NCBI RefSeq assembly: GCF_900142105.1
Contig: NZ_FQZS01000007.1
Location: 92,248 to 156,247 of the forward strand
Origin: Lutispora thermophila DSM 19022
GTDB lineage: Bacteria; Bacillota; Clostridia; Lutisporales; Lutisporaceae
Direction: 5' to 3'
Length of the DNA stretch: 64,000 nucleotides
Shown here: in pieces, positions 45,723 to 54,454 of the stretch
Layout: each line of letters opens with the position of its first letter
How positions within the stretch are numbered: the stretch's first letter is position 1
Program-made: the position numbers and the translations under genes
Notes under the pieces: model-generated
Database searches by the model: none
Seen by the model: the letters and a program-made list of their open reading frames with translations, nothing else
What the model was told of the DNA's origin: nothing

Positions 45723-46440
45723 ATGAAACGCTTTGATAAAAACTTTAATATTGAAGCTGTCCTTCTAGTTATAGAACAAGGATACAGTGCTTCAAGTGTA
45801 GAAAAAGAGTTTGATATTCATGAGATTACAGTTCAAAAGTACATAAAAGAATACGGAATATATAGTGACGATGCCTTCCCTGGCGATGGTAACTAAAATC
45901 CCCAAGATGAGGAAATAAGACAACTAAAAAACGCATTGCTAACCTTGAGGAGGAAAATGGCATTATACAAAACCACGACCATCTTCGCAAGACACCAGAA
46001 GCATAGCCTATTACTTCATCTACAAATACTGCTCCATGTTTCGGTTGGAGAAGATGTGCCAAATGCTTGAAGTTTCAAAGAGCAACAATAATGCATGGCT
46101 TACAGTAAGAACCACGTAACCCGTTTGATGAAAGAGAATAGTACAGTTCCGAGGGCCAAGAAAAAATTCAAAACCACTACTAACTCAAAGCATAATTATC
46201 CAGTTGCTGATAACACTTTAAATAGAAACTTTAATCCTACAGCCTGAACCACGCTTGGGTATCAGATATAACATAAATGGCTGGGCTATAGGATAGCACA
46301 ATGAATAAAGACCTTGTAATAAATGCTTTAAACCAGGCTATCGGAAGATATAACCCTACTAAAGGAATAATCCATCATTCTGATCAAGGTACTCAATATA
46401 CAAGCTATGAATATAGTGAAACGGCATTCAATTTATAGCA
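45723..46440 (+). pseudogene. Decayed IS3-family transposase genes
   Basis: An orfA-like frame (45723-45896, 57 codons) reads KRFDKNFNIEAVLLVIEQGY with the helix-turn-helix VEKEFDIHEITVQKYIKEYG. It stops early. Fragments of orfB follow in broken frames: NYPVADNTLNRNF near 46195 and MNKDLVINALNQAIGRYNP with GIIHHSDQGTQYTS near 46301-46400, the latter a typical IS3/rve segment. Part of the catalytic domain is deleted. No terminal repeats were found. It is a dead element next to the tRNA cluster. Confidence 0.85.
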
Positions 46441-46470
46441 TAAAACACATCTTATTATTAGGAATAAAAT

Positions 46471-46532
46471 AAGAAAGGCTTCCCTTTGAAACATTTATAA
46501 CAATCAAAGAAGCCTTTCTTGAAATGCTTTTA
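46471..46532 (-). repeat. Terminator-like dispersed repeat, copy B
   Basis: AAGAAAGGCTTCCCTTTG (46471-46488) pairs with CAAAGAAGCCTTTCTT (46505-46520), and GAAATGCTTTTA follows as in copy A. On the minus strand it is followed by ATTTTATTCC and may end the tRNA cluster transcript. Confidence 0.7.
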
Positions 46533-46651
46533 ACAGAAAGTATAAATTAAGATAGAATTATACTTTCTAAAATATGCTTGATTTTAATTAGCTGGTCTAT
46601 GGGTTATAAAAAAAGCTGCAGAATTAAAAACTCTACAACCATTGATATTTA

Positions 46652-46728
46652 TGGCGCGCCCAGAGGGACTCGAACCCCCGGCCAACTGATTCGAAGTCAG
46701 CGACTCTATCCAACTGAGCTATGGGCGC
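46652..46728 (-). tRNA. tRNA-Arg (anticodon TCG)
   Basis: Acceptor GCGCCCA/TGGGCGC, anticodon loop CTTCGAA and encoded CCA. It is the last gene of the seven-tRNA cluster. Two decayed copies of its 3' part lie at 42003-42036 and 43369-43417, so its 3' end has probably served as an integration site. Confidence 0.95.
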
Positions 46729-46778
46729 ATTTTTATGTGATTCCATGTTGTTTCAATTTATCAAAAATAAAAAATAAA

Positions 46779-46853
46779 TGGAGCGGGTGACGAGATTCGA
46801 ACTCGCGACTTTCACCTTGGCAAGGTGACACTCTACCACTGAGTTACACCCGC
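46779..46853 (-). tRNA. tRNA-Gly (anticodon GCC)
   Basis: Acceptor GCGGGTG/CACCCGC, anticodon loop TTGCCAA between TCACC and GGTGA, T-arm GAGTTCGAATCTC, and encoded CCA. Confidence 0.95.
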
Positions 46854-46877
46854 ATACTCCATTGACAACTAACTTAT

Positions 46878-46961
46878 TGGTGCGGGATAAGGGACTTGAA
46901 CCCCCACGTCGTTGACACTAGATCCTAAGTCTAGCGCGTCTGCCAATTCCGCCAATCCCGC
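46878..46961 (-). tRNA. tRNA-Leu (anticodon TAG)
   Basis: Acceptor GCGGGAT/ATCCCGC, anticodon loop CTTAGGA between CTAGA and TCTAG, a long variable arm as expected of class II, and encoded CCA; 84 bases. Confidence 0.95.
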
Positions 46962-47022
46962 ATGTCTATTCTATTGTTTTACTTGTTAGCCATATATTAC
47001 AGCCAACCAGTCAAGAAAAAAT

Positions 47023-47098
47023 TGGCTGGGGTGGCTGGATTCGAACCAACGGAATGCCAGAGTCAAAGTCTGGTGCCTTACCCCTTGGCTACACCCCA
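47023..47098 (-). tRNA. tRNA-Gln (anticodon TTG)
   Basis: Acceptor TGGGGTG/CACCCCA, anticodon loop CTTTGAC between CCAGA and TCTGG, and encoded CCA. Confidence 0.95.
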
Positions 47099-47110
47099 GG
47101 ATGTCAGTTA

Positions 47111-47188
<78 letters not shown>

Positions 47189-47196
47189 ATAATTAA

Positions 47197-47273
47197 TGGT
47201 GCGCCTGAAGGGAGTCGAACCCCTGGCACACGGATTAGAAGTCCGTTGCTCTATCCAACTGAGCTACAGGCGC
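47197..47273 (-). tRNA. tRNA-Arg (anticodon TCT)
   Basis: Acceptor GCGCCTG/CAGGCGC, anticodon loop CTTCTAA between ACGGA and TCCGT, and encoded CCA. It reads AGA codons, the main arginine codon in low-GC genomes. Confidence 0.95.
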
Positions 47274-47278
47274 ATAAT

Positions 47279-47352
47279 TGGAGCGGGTGAAGGGAATCGA
47301 ACCCTCGCGTTCAGCTTGGAAGGCTGACGTTCTACCATTGAACTACACCCGC
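47279..47352 (-). tRNA. tRNA-Gly (anticodon TCC)
   Basis: Acceptor GCGGGTG/CACCCGC, anticodon loop CTTCCAA between TCAGC and GCTGA, and encoded CCA. It is the first gene of the cluster after the promoter. Confidence 0.95.
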
Positions 47353-47382
47353 TTGTTATTTAATTGCTACCGACATTTATAA

Positions 47383-47411
47383 ATTATATCACTTATTTTA
47401 TCATCTGTCAA
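47383..47411 (-). promoter_or_regulatory. Consensus promoter of the seven-tRNA cluster
   Basis: TTGACA (47411-47406) and TATAAT (47388-47383) on the minus strand are 17 bases apart, 31 bases before tRNA-Gly(TCC). It is the same perfect consensus as for tRNA-Lys. The gap 47412-47603 shows nothing else. Confidence 0.92.
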
Positions 47412-47603
47412 TAACAATTTTTTATCTTTTTTAAAGGGTTATAGCTGAAACATATACAGTTGTTAAAGCTAACTCAGAGACCTTTTTTAGTATATAAGAA
47501 TATTGCCATTCAGTCAATACCCAAAAAAGTTCAATTTAAAAGCATTGGATTATTCTATCTATTAATTTCTGCATTGTTCTTTATATTTATTCATACTTTA
47601 AAA

Positions 47604-48194
47604 TTATTGATTCAACATCTTTTTTAACTCTTTCAATGCATTCGCTCTGTGACTTATTTTGTTTTTCTCTTCCGAAGTTAATTCAGCCATAGTCTTGTCC
47701 AACCCATCAACTATAAAAAGAGGATCATATCCAAACCCGTTTTCTCCTTTTTCCTTAAATCCGATGGTTCCATAAACATATCCTTCTGTAACTATTTCTT
47801 TACCGTCAGGAAAAATAAAGGCGATGGAACTGACAAATCTGGCTTGCCGTTTGTTTTCCGGAATATCCTTCATATTTTCCAGCAGCTTTTTATTGTTAGC
47901 TCTATCCTTTTCATCGCCTGGAACTCCTGCATATCTTGCTGAATACACTCCTGGTTCTCCATTTAATACAAAAACCTCTAAGCCTGAATCATCTGCTATA
48001 CTTGCTTTACCCGTCAGCCTCCATATCTCTCTAGCCTTTATCAATGCATTCTCCCTAAATGTGGTTCCATTCTCTTCTATATCAATTTTAATTCCTACAT
48101 CCTTCAAAGAGAGAACCTTGTACCCCATATCCTTTAGTATATCCCTTATTTCATCCAGCTTATGCTGATTATTGGTTGCTGCAACCACTTCCAT
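47604..48194 (-). CDS. rdgB: XTP/dITP diphosphatase (RdgB/HAM1)
   Basis: A 196-residue housecleaning enzyme that hydrolyses ITP, dITP and XTP. It starts [16 protein letters not shown], with the substrate-binding TNN-K motif. [26 protein letters not shown] and the C-terminal FGYDPLFIV and SHRANAL are family signatures. ATG 48194 is chosen; a TTG three codons earlier lies directly on the GGAG site. It overlaps the rph end by 26 bases and follows the Bacillus rph-ysnA order, so the two are translated together. Confidence 0.94.
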   Translation of the reverse strand: MEVVAATNNQHKLDEIRDILKDMGYKVLSLKDVGIKIDIEENGTTFRENALIKAREIWRLTGKASIADDSGLEVFVLNGEPGVYSARYAGVPGDEKDRANNKKLLENMKDIPENKRQARFVSSIAFIFPDGKEIVTEGYVYGTIGFKEKGENGFGYDPLFIVDGLDKTMAELTSEEKNKISHRANALKELKKMLNQ

Positions 48195-48939
48195 TACCTT
48201 CAACTCCTATCAAATTAGCCAATTCACCTAGGCTTTCCTTTTGTATCTTTATAAGTTCCATTATGCCCTTTTCTCCATATGCAAGCATTTGCTCCATCTC
48301 TTGTTTTGTAAAAGGTTTTTCCTCACCTGTTCCCTGTATTTCTACCAGCTGTCCTTTTTCTGTCATGACAATGTTCATGTCTACCTGACACGTGGAATCT
48401 TCGGCATAATTCAAGTCTAATATTACAGTGTTATCCTTTATTCCAACGCTCACAGCTGCTACAAAGCTATTTAACGGGATTCTTGAGATTTTGCCCTGTT
48501 CTAAAAGCTTAGTTAATGCATCCACTAAAGCTACGTAAGCTCCTGTTATTGAAGCCGTCCTGGTACCTCCATCCGCCTGTATTACATCACAATCAATAAA
48601 TATCGTTATTTCACCGAGTGCTTCCAAATCTACTACAGATCTTAATGCTCTTCCAATAAGCCTTTGTATCTCCATGGTTCTTCCATCTACTTTACCTTTG
48701 CTTGAATCCCTTACTTTCCTAACTTCTGTAGAGCGAGGAAGCATTCCATATTCTCCTGTAACCCAACCTCTTCCTTGTCCCTTAAGGAAAGGTGGCACTC
48801 TTTCTTCCACACTGGCTGTGCAAATTACTTTTGTATCTCCCATTTCTATCAATACTGAACCTTCAGCATGTTTTATATAATTCCGGGTAATCTTCACAGG
48901 TCTTAGTTGGTTCACTTGTCTTCCATCAATTCTGTCCAT
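48169..48939 (-). CDS. rph: Ribonuclease PH
   Basis: A 256-residue phosphate-dependent 3' exonuclease that trims tRNA precursors. Conserved segments are [53 protein letters not shown] and [19 protein letters not shown]. The ATG at 48939 follows AAAGGA at a suitable distance; upstream ATGs overlap that site. A hairpin separates it from gerM, so part of its expression may be separate. Gene order ysnB-gerM-rph-rdgB matches Bacillus in content. Confidence 0.95.
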   Translation of the reverse strand: MDRIDGRQVNQLRPVKITRNYIKHAEGSVLIEMGDTKVICTASVEERVPPFLKGQGRGWVTGEYGMLPRSTEVRKVRDSSKGKVDGRTMEIQRLIGRALRSVVDLEALGEITIFIDCDVIQADGGTRTASITGAYVALVDALTKLLEQGKISRIPLNSFVAAVSVGIKDNTVILDLNYAEDSTCQVDMNIVMTEKGQLVEIQGTGEEKPFTKQEMEQMLAYGEKGIMELIKIQKESLGELANLIGVEGNGSGCSNQ

Positions 48940-48987
48940 TTTATTCATCCTTTCATACTGCCATAGCATTATGTATTTAAATAAAAC

Positions 48988-49009
48988 CCACTTGAGTTAA
49001 CCCAAGTGG
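48988..49009 (-). terminator. Hairpin between gerM and rph
   Basis: On the minus strand CCACTTG (49009-49003) pairs with CAAGTGG (48994-48988), followed by GTTTTATTTAAA. A partial terminator inside the operon could set a gerM-to-rph ratio. Confidence 0.75.
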
Positions 49010-49019
49010 ATATCAGCTA

Positions 49020-50066
49020 CTATTCATAAAAATTCACAAATACTGGTACATCTAAATACTCCTTTGAACCAATACCCTCTCTATTCTCAAGAGTCTGTCC
49101 GTTTACAAACAGTCTAACCTTTTTTATAGCTGGAAACTCTTTTAGAGTTAATGTCACAGACTTAATTATTGTTCTTTCTTCTGCAGCAGAATCTACATTG
49201 AGTATTTCCTCCGAGAAATTCACATATGCTACGCCATCATTGACTTCCACATCCAATAACCGTGTGCCTGCAGGGAAAGGATTTTCAAGTCCTGTGCCCT
49301 GGGCCGGGCCTTCAAGAAGCACATCCAAAGCTGCCTTGGCGCTGTTTGTATATCCTGATACCAGTTTTGTCAAAGGTGCAAAATACGTATAATTTCCTTT
49401 TCCCTTCTTTTGATAGTATACCATAACCTTAGATAATTTATCACTTAATTTTTCTGGTTTTACTAGATTAATTTCAGTCCTTTTTAAAGGTTCTCCAATT
49501 TTTGTACCATAAGGCATTTCATCTATTGTTTTTCCATCAATTCGTATTTGTACTGACTTTATATTAGGAAACTCAGTTAAAGTATATACCAACGCCTTAA
49601 CTCCTAAAGCTTCCCCTTCTGCAGTATTGAAATTCAAGAATTCCTGTGATAAGTCTATAACAGCTAACCCATCATCCTTTATTACCGCACCGTTTATCTT
49701 AGTGCCCTGAGGTAAAGTAGGAAGCAATCCTGTAGGTTTCAAATCCTCAATCAGCTCAGGACTATATATGATACCCTTTATTGCAGCCTTAGCCAATCCT
49801 AAATCTCCTTTAGGTATGTATCTCATCACTGGCACCAATAAATTATCATGATCTTTATAATATAATACGGTTGCTCTTGTGTCTTCTGGCTGTTTTACTG
49901 ACACCTCACTAAGATCCTCTGTTTCCTTCTCCTCAACCTTCTCCGGCTCTACTTCCACTGTTGTTTTCTTGTTGAAAAAATCCCGTAGAGAAGCCAGCGG
50001 ATTGGTGCATCCGGTAAGAGTTATACATAATAGGATAACTGCTACGACCAATAGCTTTTTTCTCAA
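49020..50066 (-). CDS. gerM: GerM-type lipoprotein with two GerMN domains
   Basis: A 348-residue lipoprotein. The signal peptide (KKLLVVAVILLCITLTGC) has lipobox LTGC. An acidic linker leads to two GerMN repeats (about 90-195 and 215-335); each has the L-P-GT-(K/R)-(I/L) and FPxIKxVxxxxDG pattern. GerM is needed for sporulation and germination in Bacillus and helps engulfment by stabilising the GerM/SpoIIIA-SpoIIQ channel. The start is taken as TTG 50066, eight bases after GGGGGG; the longer frame starts with a GTG that touches the site. First gene after ysnB in the cluster. Confidence 0.92.
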   Translation of the reverse strand: MRKKLLVVAVILLCITLTGCTNPLASLRDFFNKKTTVEVEPEKVEEKETEDLSEVSVKQPEDTRATVLYYKDHDNLLVPVMRYIPKGDLGLAKAAIKGIIYSPELIEDLKPTGLLPTLPQGTKINGAVIKDDGLAVIDLSQEFLNFNTAEGEALGVKALVYTLTEFPNIKSVQIRIDGKTIDEMPYGTKIGEPLKRTEINLVKPEKLSDKLSKVMVYYQKKGKGNYTYFAPLTKLVSGYTNSAKAALDVLLEGPAQGTGLENPFPAGTRLLDVEVNDGVAYVNFSEEILNVDSAAEERTIIKSVTLTLKEFPAIKKVRLFVNGQTLENREGIGSKEYLDVPVFVNFYE

Positions 50067-50126
50067 CCTTTTCACCCCCCAAAAGTTCTATATTATATAT
50101 ATTAGAGGGCTACAAGGTATATTCAT

Positions 50127-50624
50127 TTATTTCATTGGGTCAAAGTAGAGTATCTCACCCTTTATGGATGCATAGACATATAGGAGACCCAAAGAAAACC
50201 TTGGCTGAAATCTTCTATCTGTCGGAGATCCAGGATTAAAAAGCAGAACTCCATCTATTATCTCATTGAAGGGTATATGGCTATGGCCAAATACTACACA
50301 GTCAACTTTATCATTCATAAACTCCCTATAAGCGTTTAAATGTGTCTTATCACGTCCATATCCATGGGTTAAGCCTATTCTCTTATTTCCAACTTCAACA
50401 ATTCTTCTTTCTCCATATTTTTCATAAATACGAAAGCTATCATTATTTCCAGCTACTGCATATACAGGAGCTATGATTTCCAAGTCTGTTATTATATCCT
50501 CAGACAGCAAGTCCCCAGCATGAAGTATCAAATCCACTCCTTTGAAAGATTCAAATACAAAATCAGGTAACACCCTTGCTCTCATTGGTATATGTGTATC
50601 CGATATTACTCCTATTTTTATCAT
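50127..50624 (-). CDS. YfcE/MJ0936-type metallophosphoesterase (YsnB)
   Basis: A 165-residue two-metal phosphodiesterase. Metal-binding motifs are SDTHIP near residue 8, HAGDL near 35, GNND near 58, HGYG near 85, and GHSH near 113. GGAGGAAAAA precedes the ATG. It heads the gerM-rph-rdgB cluster, as ysnB does next to the same genes in Bacillus. Small diesters such as bis-pNPP are hydrolysed by the family in vitro; the natural substrate is unknown. Confidence 0.92.
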   Translation of the reverse strand: MIKIGVISDTHIPMRARVLPDFVFESFKGVDLILHAGDLLSEDIITDLEIIAPVYAVAGNNDSFRIYEKYGERRIVEVGNKRIGLTHGYGRDKTHLNAYREFMNDKVDCVVFGHSHIPFNEIIDGVLLFNPGSPTDRRFQPRFSLGLLYVYASIKGEILYFDPMK

Positions 50625-50773
50625 TTTTCCTCCATTTCTGGTGCTGAATTGATCATGCCTCTTCTCTACAAAGTGATGTTCCGGATTTAAATGAACTTAT
50701 GCGATATCTTCACTGCACCATATCCTAATTCAGATTCCTCTTTGATGTTAAGAAACACAAATTATAACATGTT

Positions 50774-51724
50774 CTATTGTAACGCCTTTTTTAGATTTTC
50801 CAGATTTTCATACATTATAGTTATATAGTCCATGCCTTTATCCATCTCTTCTTGTGTTAAGCCATGGACTGCATTAAGGGTCAAAACTTCTCCGTCTATT
50901 TCATTGGCAATGGTTTCAGAGTATTTAGGATTTACAAATTTCTCAACAAAGATATATTTTATATTATTTTCCCTGCAGAGCTTAACAATCTCAGCGATCT
51001 TGGCAGGGCTTGGTTCCTGCTGTGGAGAGATGCCTCTTATGGGGATCTGCTTCAAATTGTATTCTTTGGCAAAGTAACCAAAAGCCTCGTGTGATGTAAC
51101 TATGATGTTAGTTTTAAAGCTTTTTGAAGCTTCTCTTATATCATTGTCCAAAGCATCAAGACGGGATATCAGATTATTATAGTTAGCTCTATAATAATCT
51201 TCGTTGGAGCCATCCTTTTCTATTAAAGCGTTCAGCACATTCAATGCTTGTTTTTTCAAATTCATAGGACTTACCCAGACATGGGGATCATAATTTCCGT
51301 GATCATGTTCATCTTCGTGATCTTCATCTTCATGGTCTTCTTCTCCACTTATGAGTTCTATGCCTTTGCTTGCTTCAACGATTTTTGATCTTTCAGTATC
51401 CATATTTTCTATAACCCTGTCAACCCAACGCTCCATACCGGCACCATTGTATATGAAGATATCGCTTTCCTGAAGTTGTGCCATAGTCTTTAAAGTAGGT
51501 TCCCAATCATGAGGTTCTACACCTGCAGGTATCATATTGATGATTTCAGCTTTATCCTGTGCAATTTCTTTCGCTATAAAATACATGGGATAAAAGCTGG
51601 TAAATATTTTTAATTTTTCCTTCTCTTCATGGTTCATTTCATTATTGGTCACACCCCTATTGCAGCCTGTTATCGCAAGAACTATTGCAATTATAAGTGC
51701 TAATACTGTTGCATTTTTTCTCAT
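50774..51724 (-). CDS. Metal (zinc-type) ABC substrate-binding lipoprotein
   Basis: A 316-residue lipoprotein. The signal peptide (RKNATVLALIIAIVLAITGC) has lipobox ITGC. Metal ligands of ZnuA/AdcA type: H in GVEPHDWEPT, the His/Asp/Glu-rich loop HEDEDHEDEHDHG near residue 130, H in DPHVWVSP, H in SHEAFGYFA, and E/D near the C-terminus. The loop is a mark of zinc-binding members. GGAGGT precedes ATG 51724. No znuB or znuC gene is in the window, so it is an orphan binding protein. A palindrome in the leader is a candidate metal-dependent operator. Confidence 0.9.
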   Translation of the reverse strand: MRKNATVLALIIAIVLAITGCNRGVTNNEMNHEEKEKLKIFTSFYPMYFIAKEIAQDKAEIINMIPAGVEPHDWEPTLKTMAQLQESDIFIYNGAGMERWVDRVIENMDTERSKIVEASKGIELISGEEDHEDEDHEDEHDHGNYDPHVWVSPMNLKKQALNVLNALIEKDGSNEDYYRANYNNLISRLDALDNDIREASKSFKTNIIVTSHEAFGYFAKEYNLKQIPIRGISPQQEPSPAKIAEIVKLCRENNIKYIFVEKFVNPKYSETIANEIDGEVLTLNAVHGLTQEEMDKGMDYITIMYENLENLKKALQ

Positions 51725-51770
51725 ACTATACCTCCATTTGCAAATTATTTGCATTTATATTGTATAGTAT
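51723..51770. promoter_or_regulatory. Nested palindrome in the leader of the zinc-binding protein gene
   Basis: TGCAAAT T ATTTGCA (51739-51753) is a perfect 7-1-7 palindrome. It is framed by ATACTATAC (51723-51731) and GTATAGTAT (51762-51770), a perfect 9-bp repeat with almost the same centre. The inner part overlaps the ribosome site region, so it could be a Zur/Fur-like operator or an RNA structure. Confidence 0.55.
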
Positions 51771-51878
51771 TCCCATGTGATTGTAAATATATAGCTTCAA
51801 CTTATCAAAGCATAGAAACATGCTGCTGGCGCAATGTATCTAACAATTCCATATCTAAAGGCTATTAACGCCTTAATG

Positions 51879-53054
51879 CTACTTCTTATTTAAAAAATTA
51901 TATGCCAACAATGCCTGTAATGCAGAACCTAACGGGAGACAGTCTTCGTCAATATCGAACCTGCTGTTATGTCCTGGATAAATTATGCCTTTTTCCTTGT
52001 TACCGCAACCCAACACATAATATAATGAAGGTCTTTCCATGGAGAAATATGCGAAGCTTTCCACACCCATGCTGGGTTCCTTCAATTCTATGATTTTATC
52101 GCTATGAATCAGCTCTGGAGCAGTTTCCCATGCAAGCTTCAACATCATATCATCGTTATATGTGCAGGGATATCCATCAATAATGTTAATTTCTGCACTT
52201 CCTCTCATGGATGCAGATACTCCTTCCACTATTTCCCTGAATCTGGATTTCATGAATTGTCTATGTTCCATGCTCAATGTCCTGATGGTGCCTTTAAATT
52301 CTACTTCGTCCGGAATAACATTTTCAGCAGTACCAGCGTGTATAGCACCTATAGTCAAGACTGCAGGCTCTGTAGGAGATGTCTCCCTGCTTATCATCGT
52401 TTGCAGTGCATTTATGATATTACAGGTTATTGTTATAGGATCTATTCCCATATCTGGATGAGCTCCGTGAGCACCTTTCCCTCTAATCTTCACGCTGAAG
52501 GGATTTGAAGCCGCATTAACCGCTCCTGATTTCAACCCAATGGTGCCGCATTGGAGATTTTCTCCAACATGAAGACCTATTACTGCGTCCACATGGGGAT
52601 CTTCCAAAACTCCTTCTTCTATCATTAGCTTTGCACCCCCAACCGTTTCCTCTGCAGGTTCAAAGAGCAATACCACATTCCCATTCAGCTCATTTTCCAT
52701 GTCCTTTAATATCATAGCCGCTCCCAGCAGTACAGCCATATGGGCGTCATGACCGCAGGCATGCATTTTTCCTGGAATCTGAGACTTATACTCATGCTGA
52801 GCCTTCTCCTCAATAGGCAGAGCATCCATATCAGCCCTCAAAGCTATGGTTTTGCTTCCTTTACCTCTTATCACTGCCTTTATACCGGTCTTTGCCACAC
52901 TCCTATATTCAATTCCCATACTTTCAAGATATCCTTTAATCTTTTGGGAAGTCTTGTACTCTTCAAGACCTAACTCCGGTTCTTTATGAAAATCTCTTCT
53001 AATATCTATCAACTTTTTCTTATGCTCCATAGCTTTTTTAAGAAAGTCCATCAT
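51879..53054 (-). CDS. M20-family amidohydrolase (N-acyl amino acid / hippurate hydrolase type)
   Basis: A 391-residue metal-dependent amidohydrolase. Catalytic and metal-binding segments are ALRADMDALPIEE, MHACGHDAHMAVLLGAA and EPAEETVGGAKLMIEEG; the lid domain (about 185-300) begins VKIRGKGAHGAHPDMGID. It hydrolyses amide bonds of N-acyl amino acids; the same family includes IAA-amino acid hydrolases and N-acetyldiaminopimelate deacetylase, so the substrate is open. AAGGAGAG precedes the ATG, and another ATG follows directly. Divergent from the DUF362 gene, with a palindrome between them. Confidence 0.92.
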   Translation of the reverse strand: MMDFLKKAMEHKKKLIDIRRDFHKEPELGLEEYKTSQKIKGYLESMGIEYRSVAKTGIKAVIRGKGSKTIALRADMDALPIEEKAQHEYKSQIPGKMHACGHDAHMAVLLGAAMILKDMENELNGNVVLLFEPAEETVGGAKLMIEEGVLEDPHVDAVIGLHVGENLQCGTIGLKSGAVNAASNPFSVKIRGKGAHGAHPDMGIDPITITCNIINALQTMISRETSPTEPAVLTIGAIHAGTAENVIPDEVEFKGTIRTLSMEHRQFMKSRFREIVEGVSASMRGSAEINIIDGYPCTYNDDMMLKLAWETAPELIHSDKIIELKEPSMGVESFAYFSMERPSLYYVLGCGNKEKGIIYPGHNSRFDIDEDCLPLGSALQALLAYNFLNKK

Positions 53055-53125
53055 ATACTCTCCTTTCTGTTTTTGATGTATTGATTATTTGAGATAAATT
53101 ATAGCAATGGGAAACATGATCTTCA

Positions 53126-53142
53126 ATACAGTTAAACTGTAT
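53126..53142. promoter_or_regulatory. 17-bp palindrome between M20 and DUF362 genes
   Basis: ATACAGTTAAACTGTAT is a perfect 8-1-8 palindrome, 25 bases before the -10 box of the DUF362 gene and 72 before the M20 start. Its place suits an operator for one or both divergent genes. Confidence 0.45.
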
Positions 53143-53166
53143 ATTTCATATTGCCTCAAGAAATAG

Positions 53167-53216
53167 TATAATTAGGTACGAGGAAATACCCCTACTTTAC
53201 AGGTATTTTTTCCCTC
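53167..53216 (+). promoter_or_regulatory. Promoter and 5' leader hairpin of the DUF362 gene
   Basis: TATAAT at 53167-53172 predicts a start near 53179. The leader opens directly with GAGGAAATACC (53180-53190), which pairs with GGTATTTTTTCCCTC (53202-53216), and the second arm carries six T. It looks like a small attenuator or a protective 5' stem. Confidence 0.45.
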
Positions 53217-53270
53217 AGAATGTTACCATACTATAGATAAAAACTACCAAAATATGTTGGAGGGATGAGT

Positions 53271-54386
53271 TTGAAATCAAAAGTCTATTTTTATAACATG
53301 AGGGCAGGAAGGCGTTCAGAGAGTATATCCCAAAAAGTTTCAAAGCTGTTTGATAAAGCAGGATTCAAAGATATAATAGAACAGGATAAGCTCACAGCCA
53401 TAAAGATACATTTTGGAGAGAAAGGTAATAATGGATTCATTAATCCTATTTATGTGAGACAAGTCGTTGATAAAATAAAGCAATATGGAGGCAAACCATT
53501 TTTAACGGATTCCAATACTTTATATAAAGGCAGCAGATCCAACGGAGTGGATCATCTTGTGACCGCCATAGAAAACGGCTTTGCCTATGCTGTTGTAAAT
53601 GCACCTTTGGTCATATCCGATGGAATATACAGCAAGGATTCAGTGGATGTACATATTGAAAAGAAACATTTCAAAGATGTAAAAATAGCGTCAAACGTAT
53701 ATTATGCAGACTCTATGCTGGTAATGTCTCACTTCAAAGGACATGAAACCGCAGGCTTCGGAGGAGCCATAAAAAATATGGCTATGGGTTGTGCTCCGGC
53801 AGCAGGCAAGCAGCAACAGCACTCAACAGCAAAGCCAAAGGTAGGAGACATGTGCAAAGCATGTCAGATGTGTCTCAAAAACTGTCCCGCAGATGCCATC
53901 ATAATGGTGGATGGCTCCGCATTTATCCAAGATGAAAAATGCATAGGATGCGGTGAATGTGTTTCCATGTGCATCTATAATGTTATAAAGCCTCAATGGG
54001 GCACTGCAATGGATGCATTTATCGAGAGAATGACTGAATATGCTTATGGTGCCTGGTCAACAAAGAAAGGCAAAATCGCCTTCATAAACTTTGTGATGAA
54101 TGTTACTCCCCTATGTGACTGCGTACCTTGGAGTGATGCTCCTATCGTTCCGGATATCGGTATACTGTCCTCCTTTGACCCAATAGCTATAGATCAGGCC
54201 AGTTATGACCTTGTAAACAAGCAATTGGGAAATGCTTTCAGCGAAATAGGCGAATGTGGTTGCGGCCTAAAGAGCGGTGAAGATAAGTTTAAGGCAATAC
54301 ATCCGGATACAAAAGGAGAAATGCAATTGTCCTATGGTGAAGAGCTGGGCATGGGCAACAGAGATTATGAGTTGATAGAACTATAG
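53271..54386 (+). CDS. DUF362 protein with 2[4Fe-4S] ferredoxin domain
   Basis: A 371-residue protein. The DUF362 part (about 1-190 and 250-371) has KIHFGEKGNNGFI, LTDSNTLYKGSRSNGVDH and HFKGHETAGFGGAIKNMAMG. The ferredoxin insert has CKACQMCLKNCP and CIGCGECVSMC, two complete cluster sites near residues 195-245. Such proteins are common in anaerobes, and their reaction is not known. TTG 53271 is preferred because GGAGG is seven bases before it; the ATG at 53265 touches the site. Single gene with its own leader and terminator. Confidence 0.9.
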   Translation: MKSKVYFYNMRAGRRSESISQKVSKLFDKAGFKDIIEQDKLTAIKIHFGEKGNNGFINPIYVRQVVDKIKQYGGKPFLTDSNTLYKGSRSNGVDHLVTAIENGFAYAVVNAPLVISDGIYSKDSVDVHIEKKHFKDVKIASNVYYADSMLVMSHFKGHETAGFGGAIKNMAMGCAPAAGKQQQHSTAKPKVGDMCKACQMCLKNCPADAIIMVDGSAFIQDEKCIGCGECVSMCIYNVIKPQWGTAMDAFIERMTEYAYGAWSTKKGKIAFINFVMNVTPLCDCVPWSDAPIVPDIGILSSFDPIAIDQASYDLVNKQLGNAFSEIGECGCGLKSGEDKFKAIHPDTKGEMQLSYGEELGMGNRDYELIEL

Positions 54387-54408
54387 AGCAAGGAAAACCT
54401 TGCTCTAT
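54383..54408 (+). terminator. Terminator after the DUF362 gene
   Basis: ATAGAGCAAGG (54383-54393) pairs with CCTTGCTCTAT (54398-54408) around AAAA, then CTTTTT follows. It overlaps the stop codon. Confidence 0.88.
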
Positions 54409-54454
54409 CTTTTTGCATGATTCAAATATTAAACTTATTCATAAGAAATGCTGC

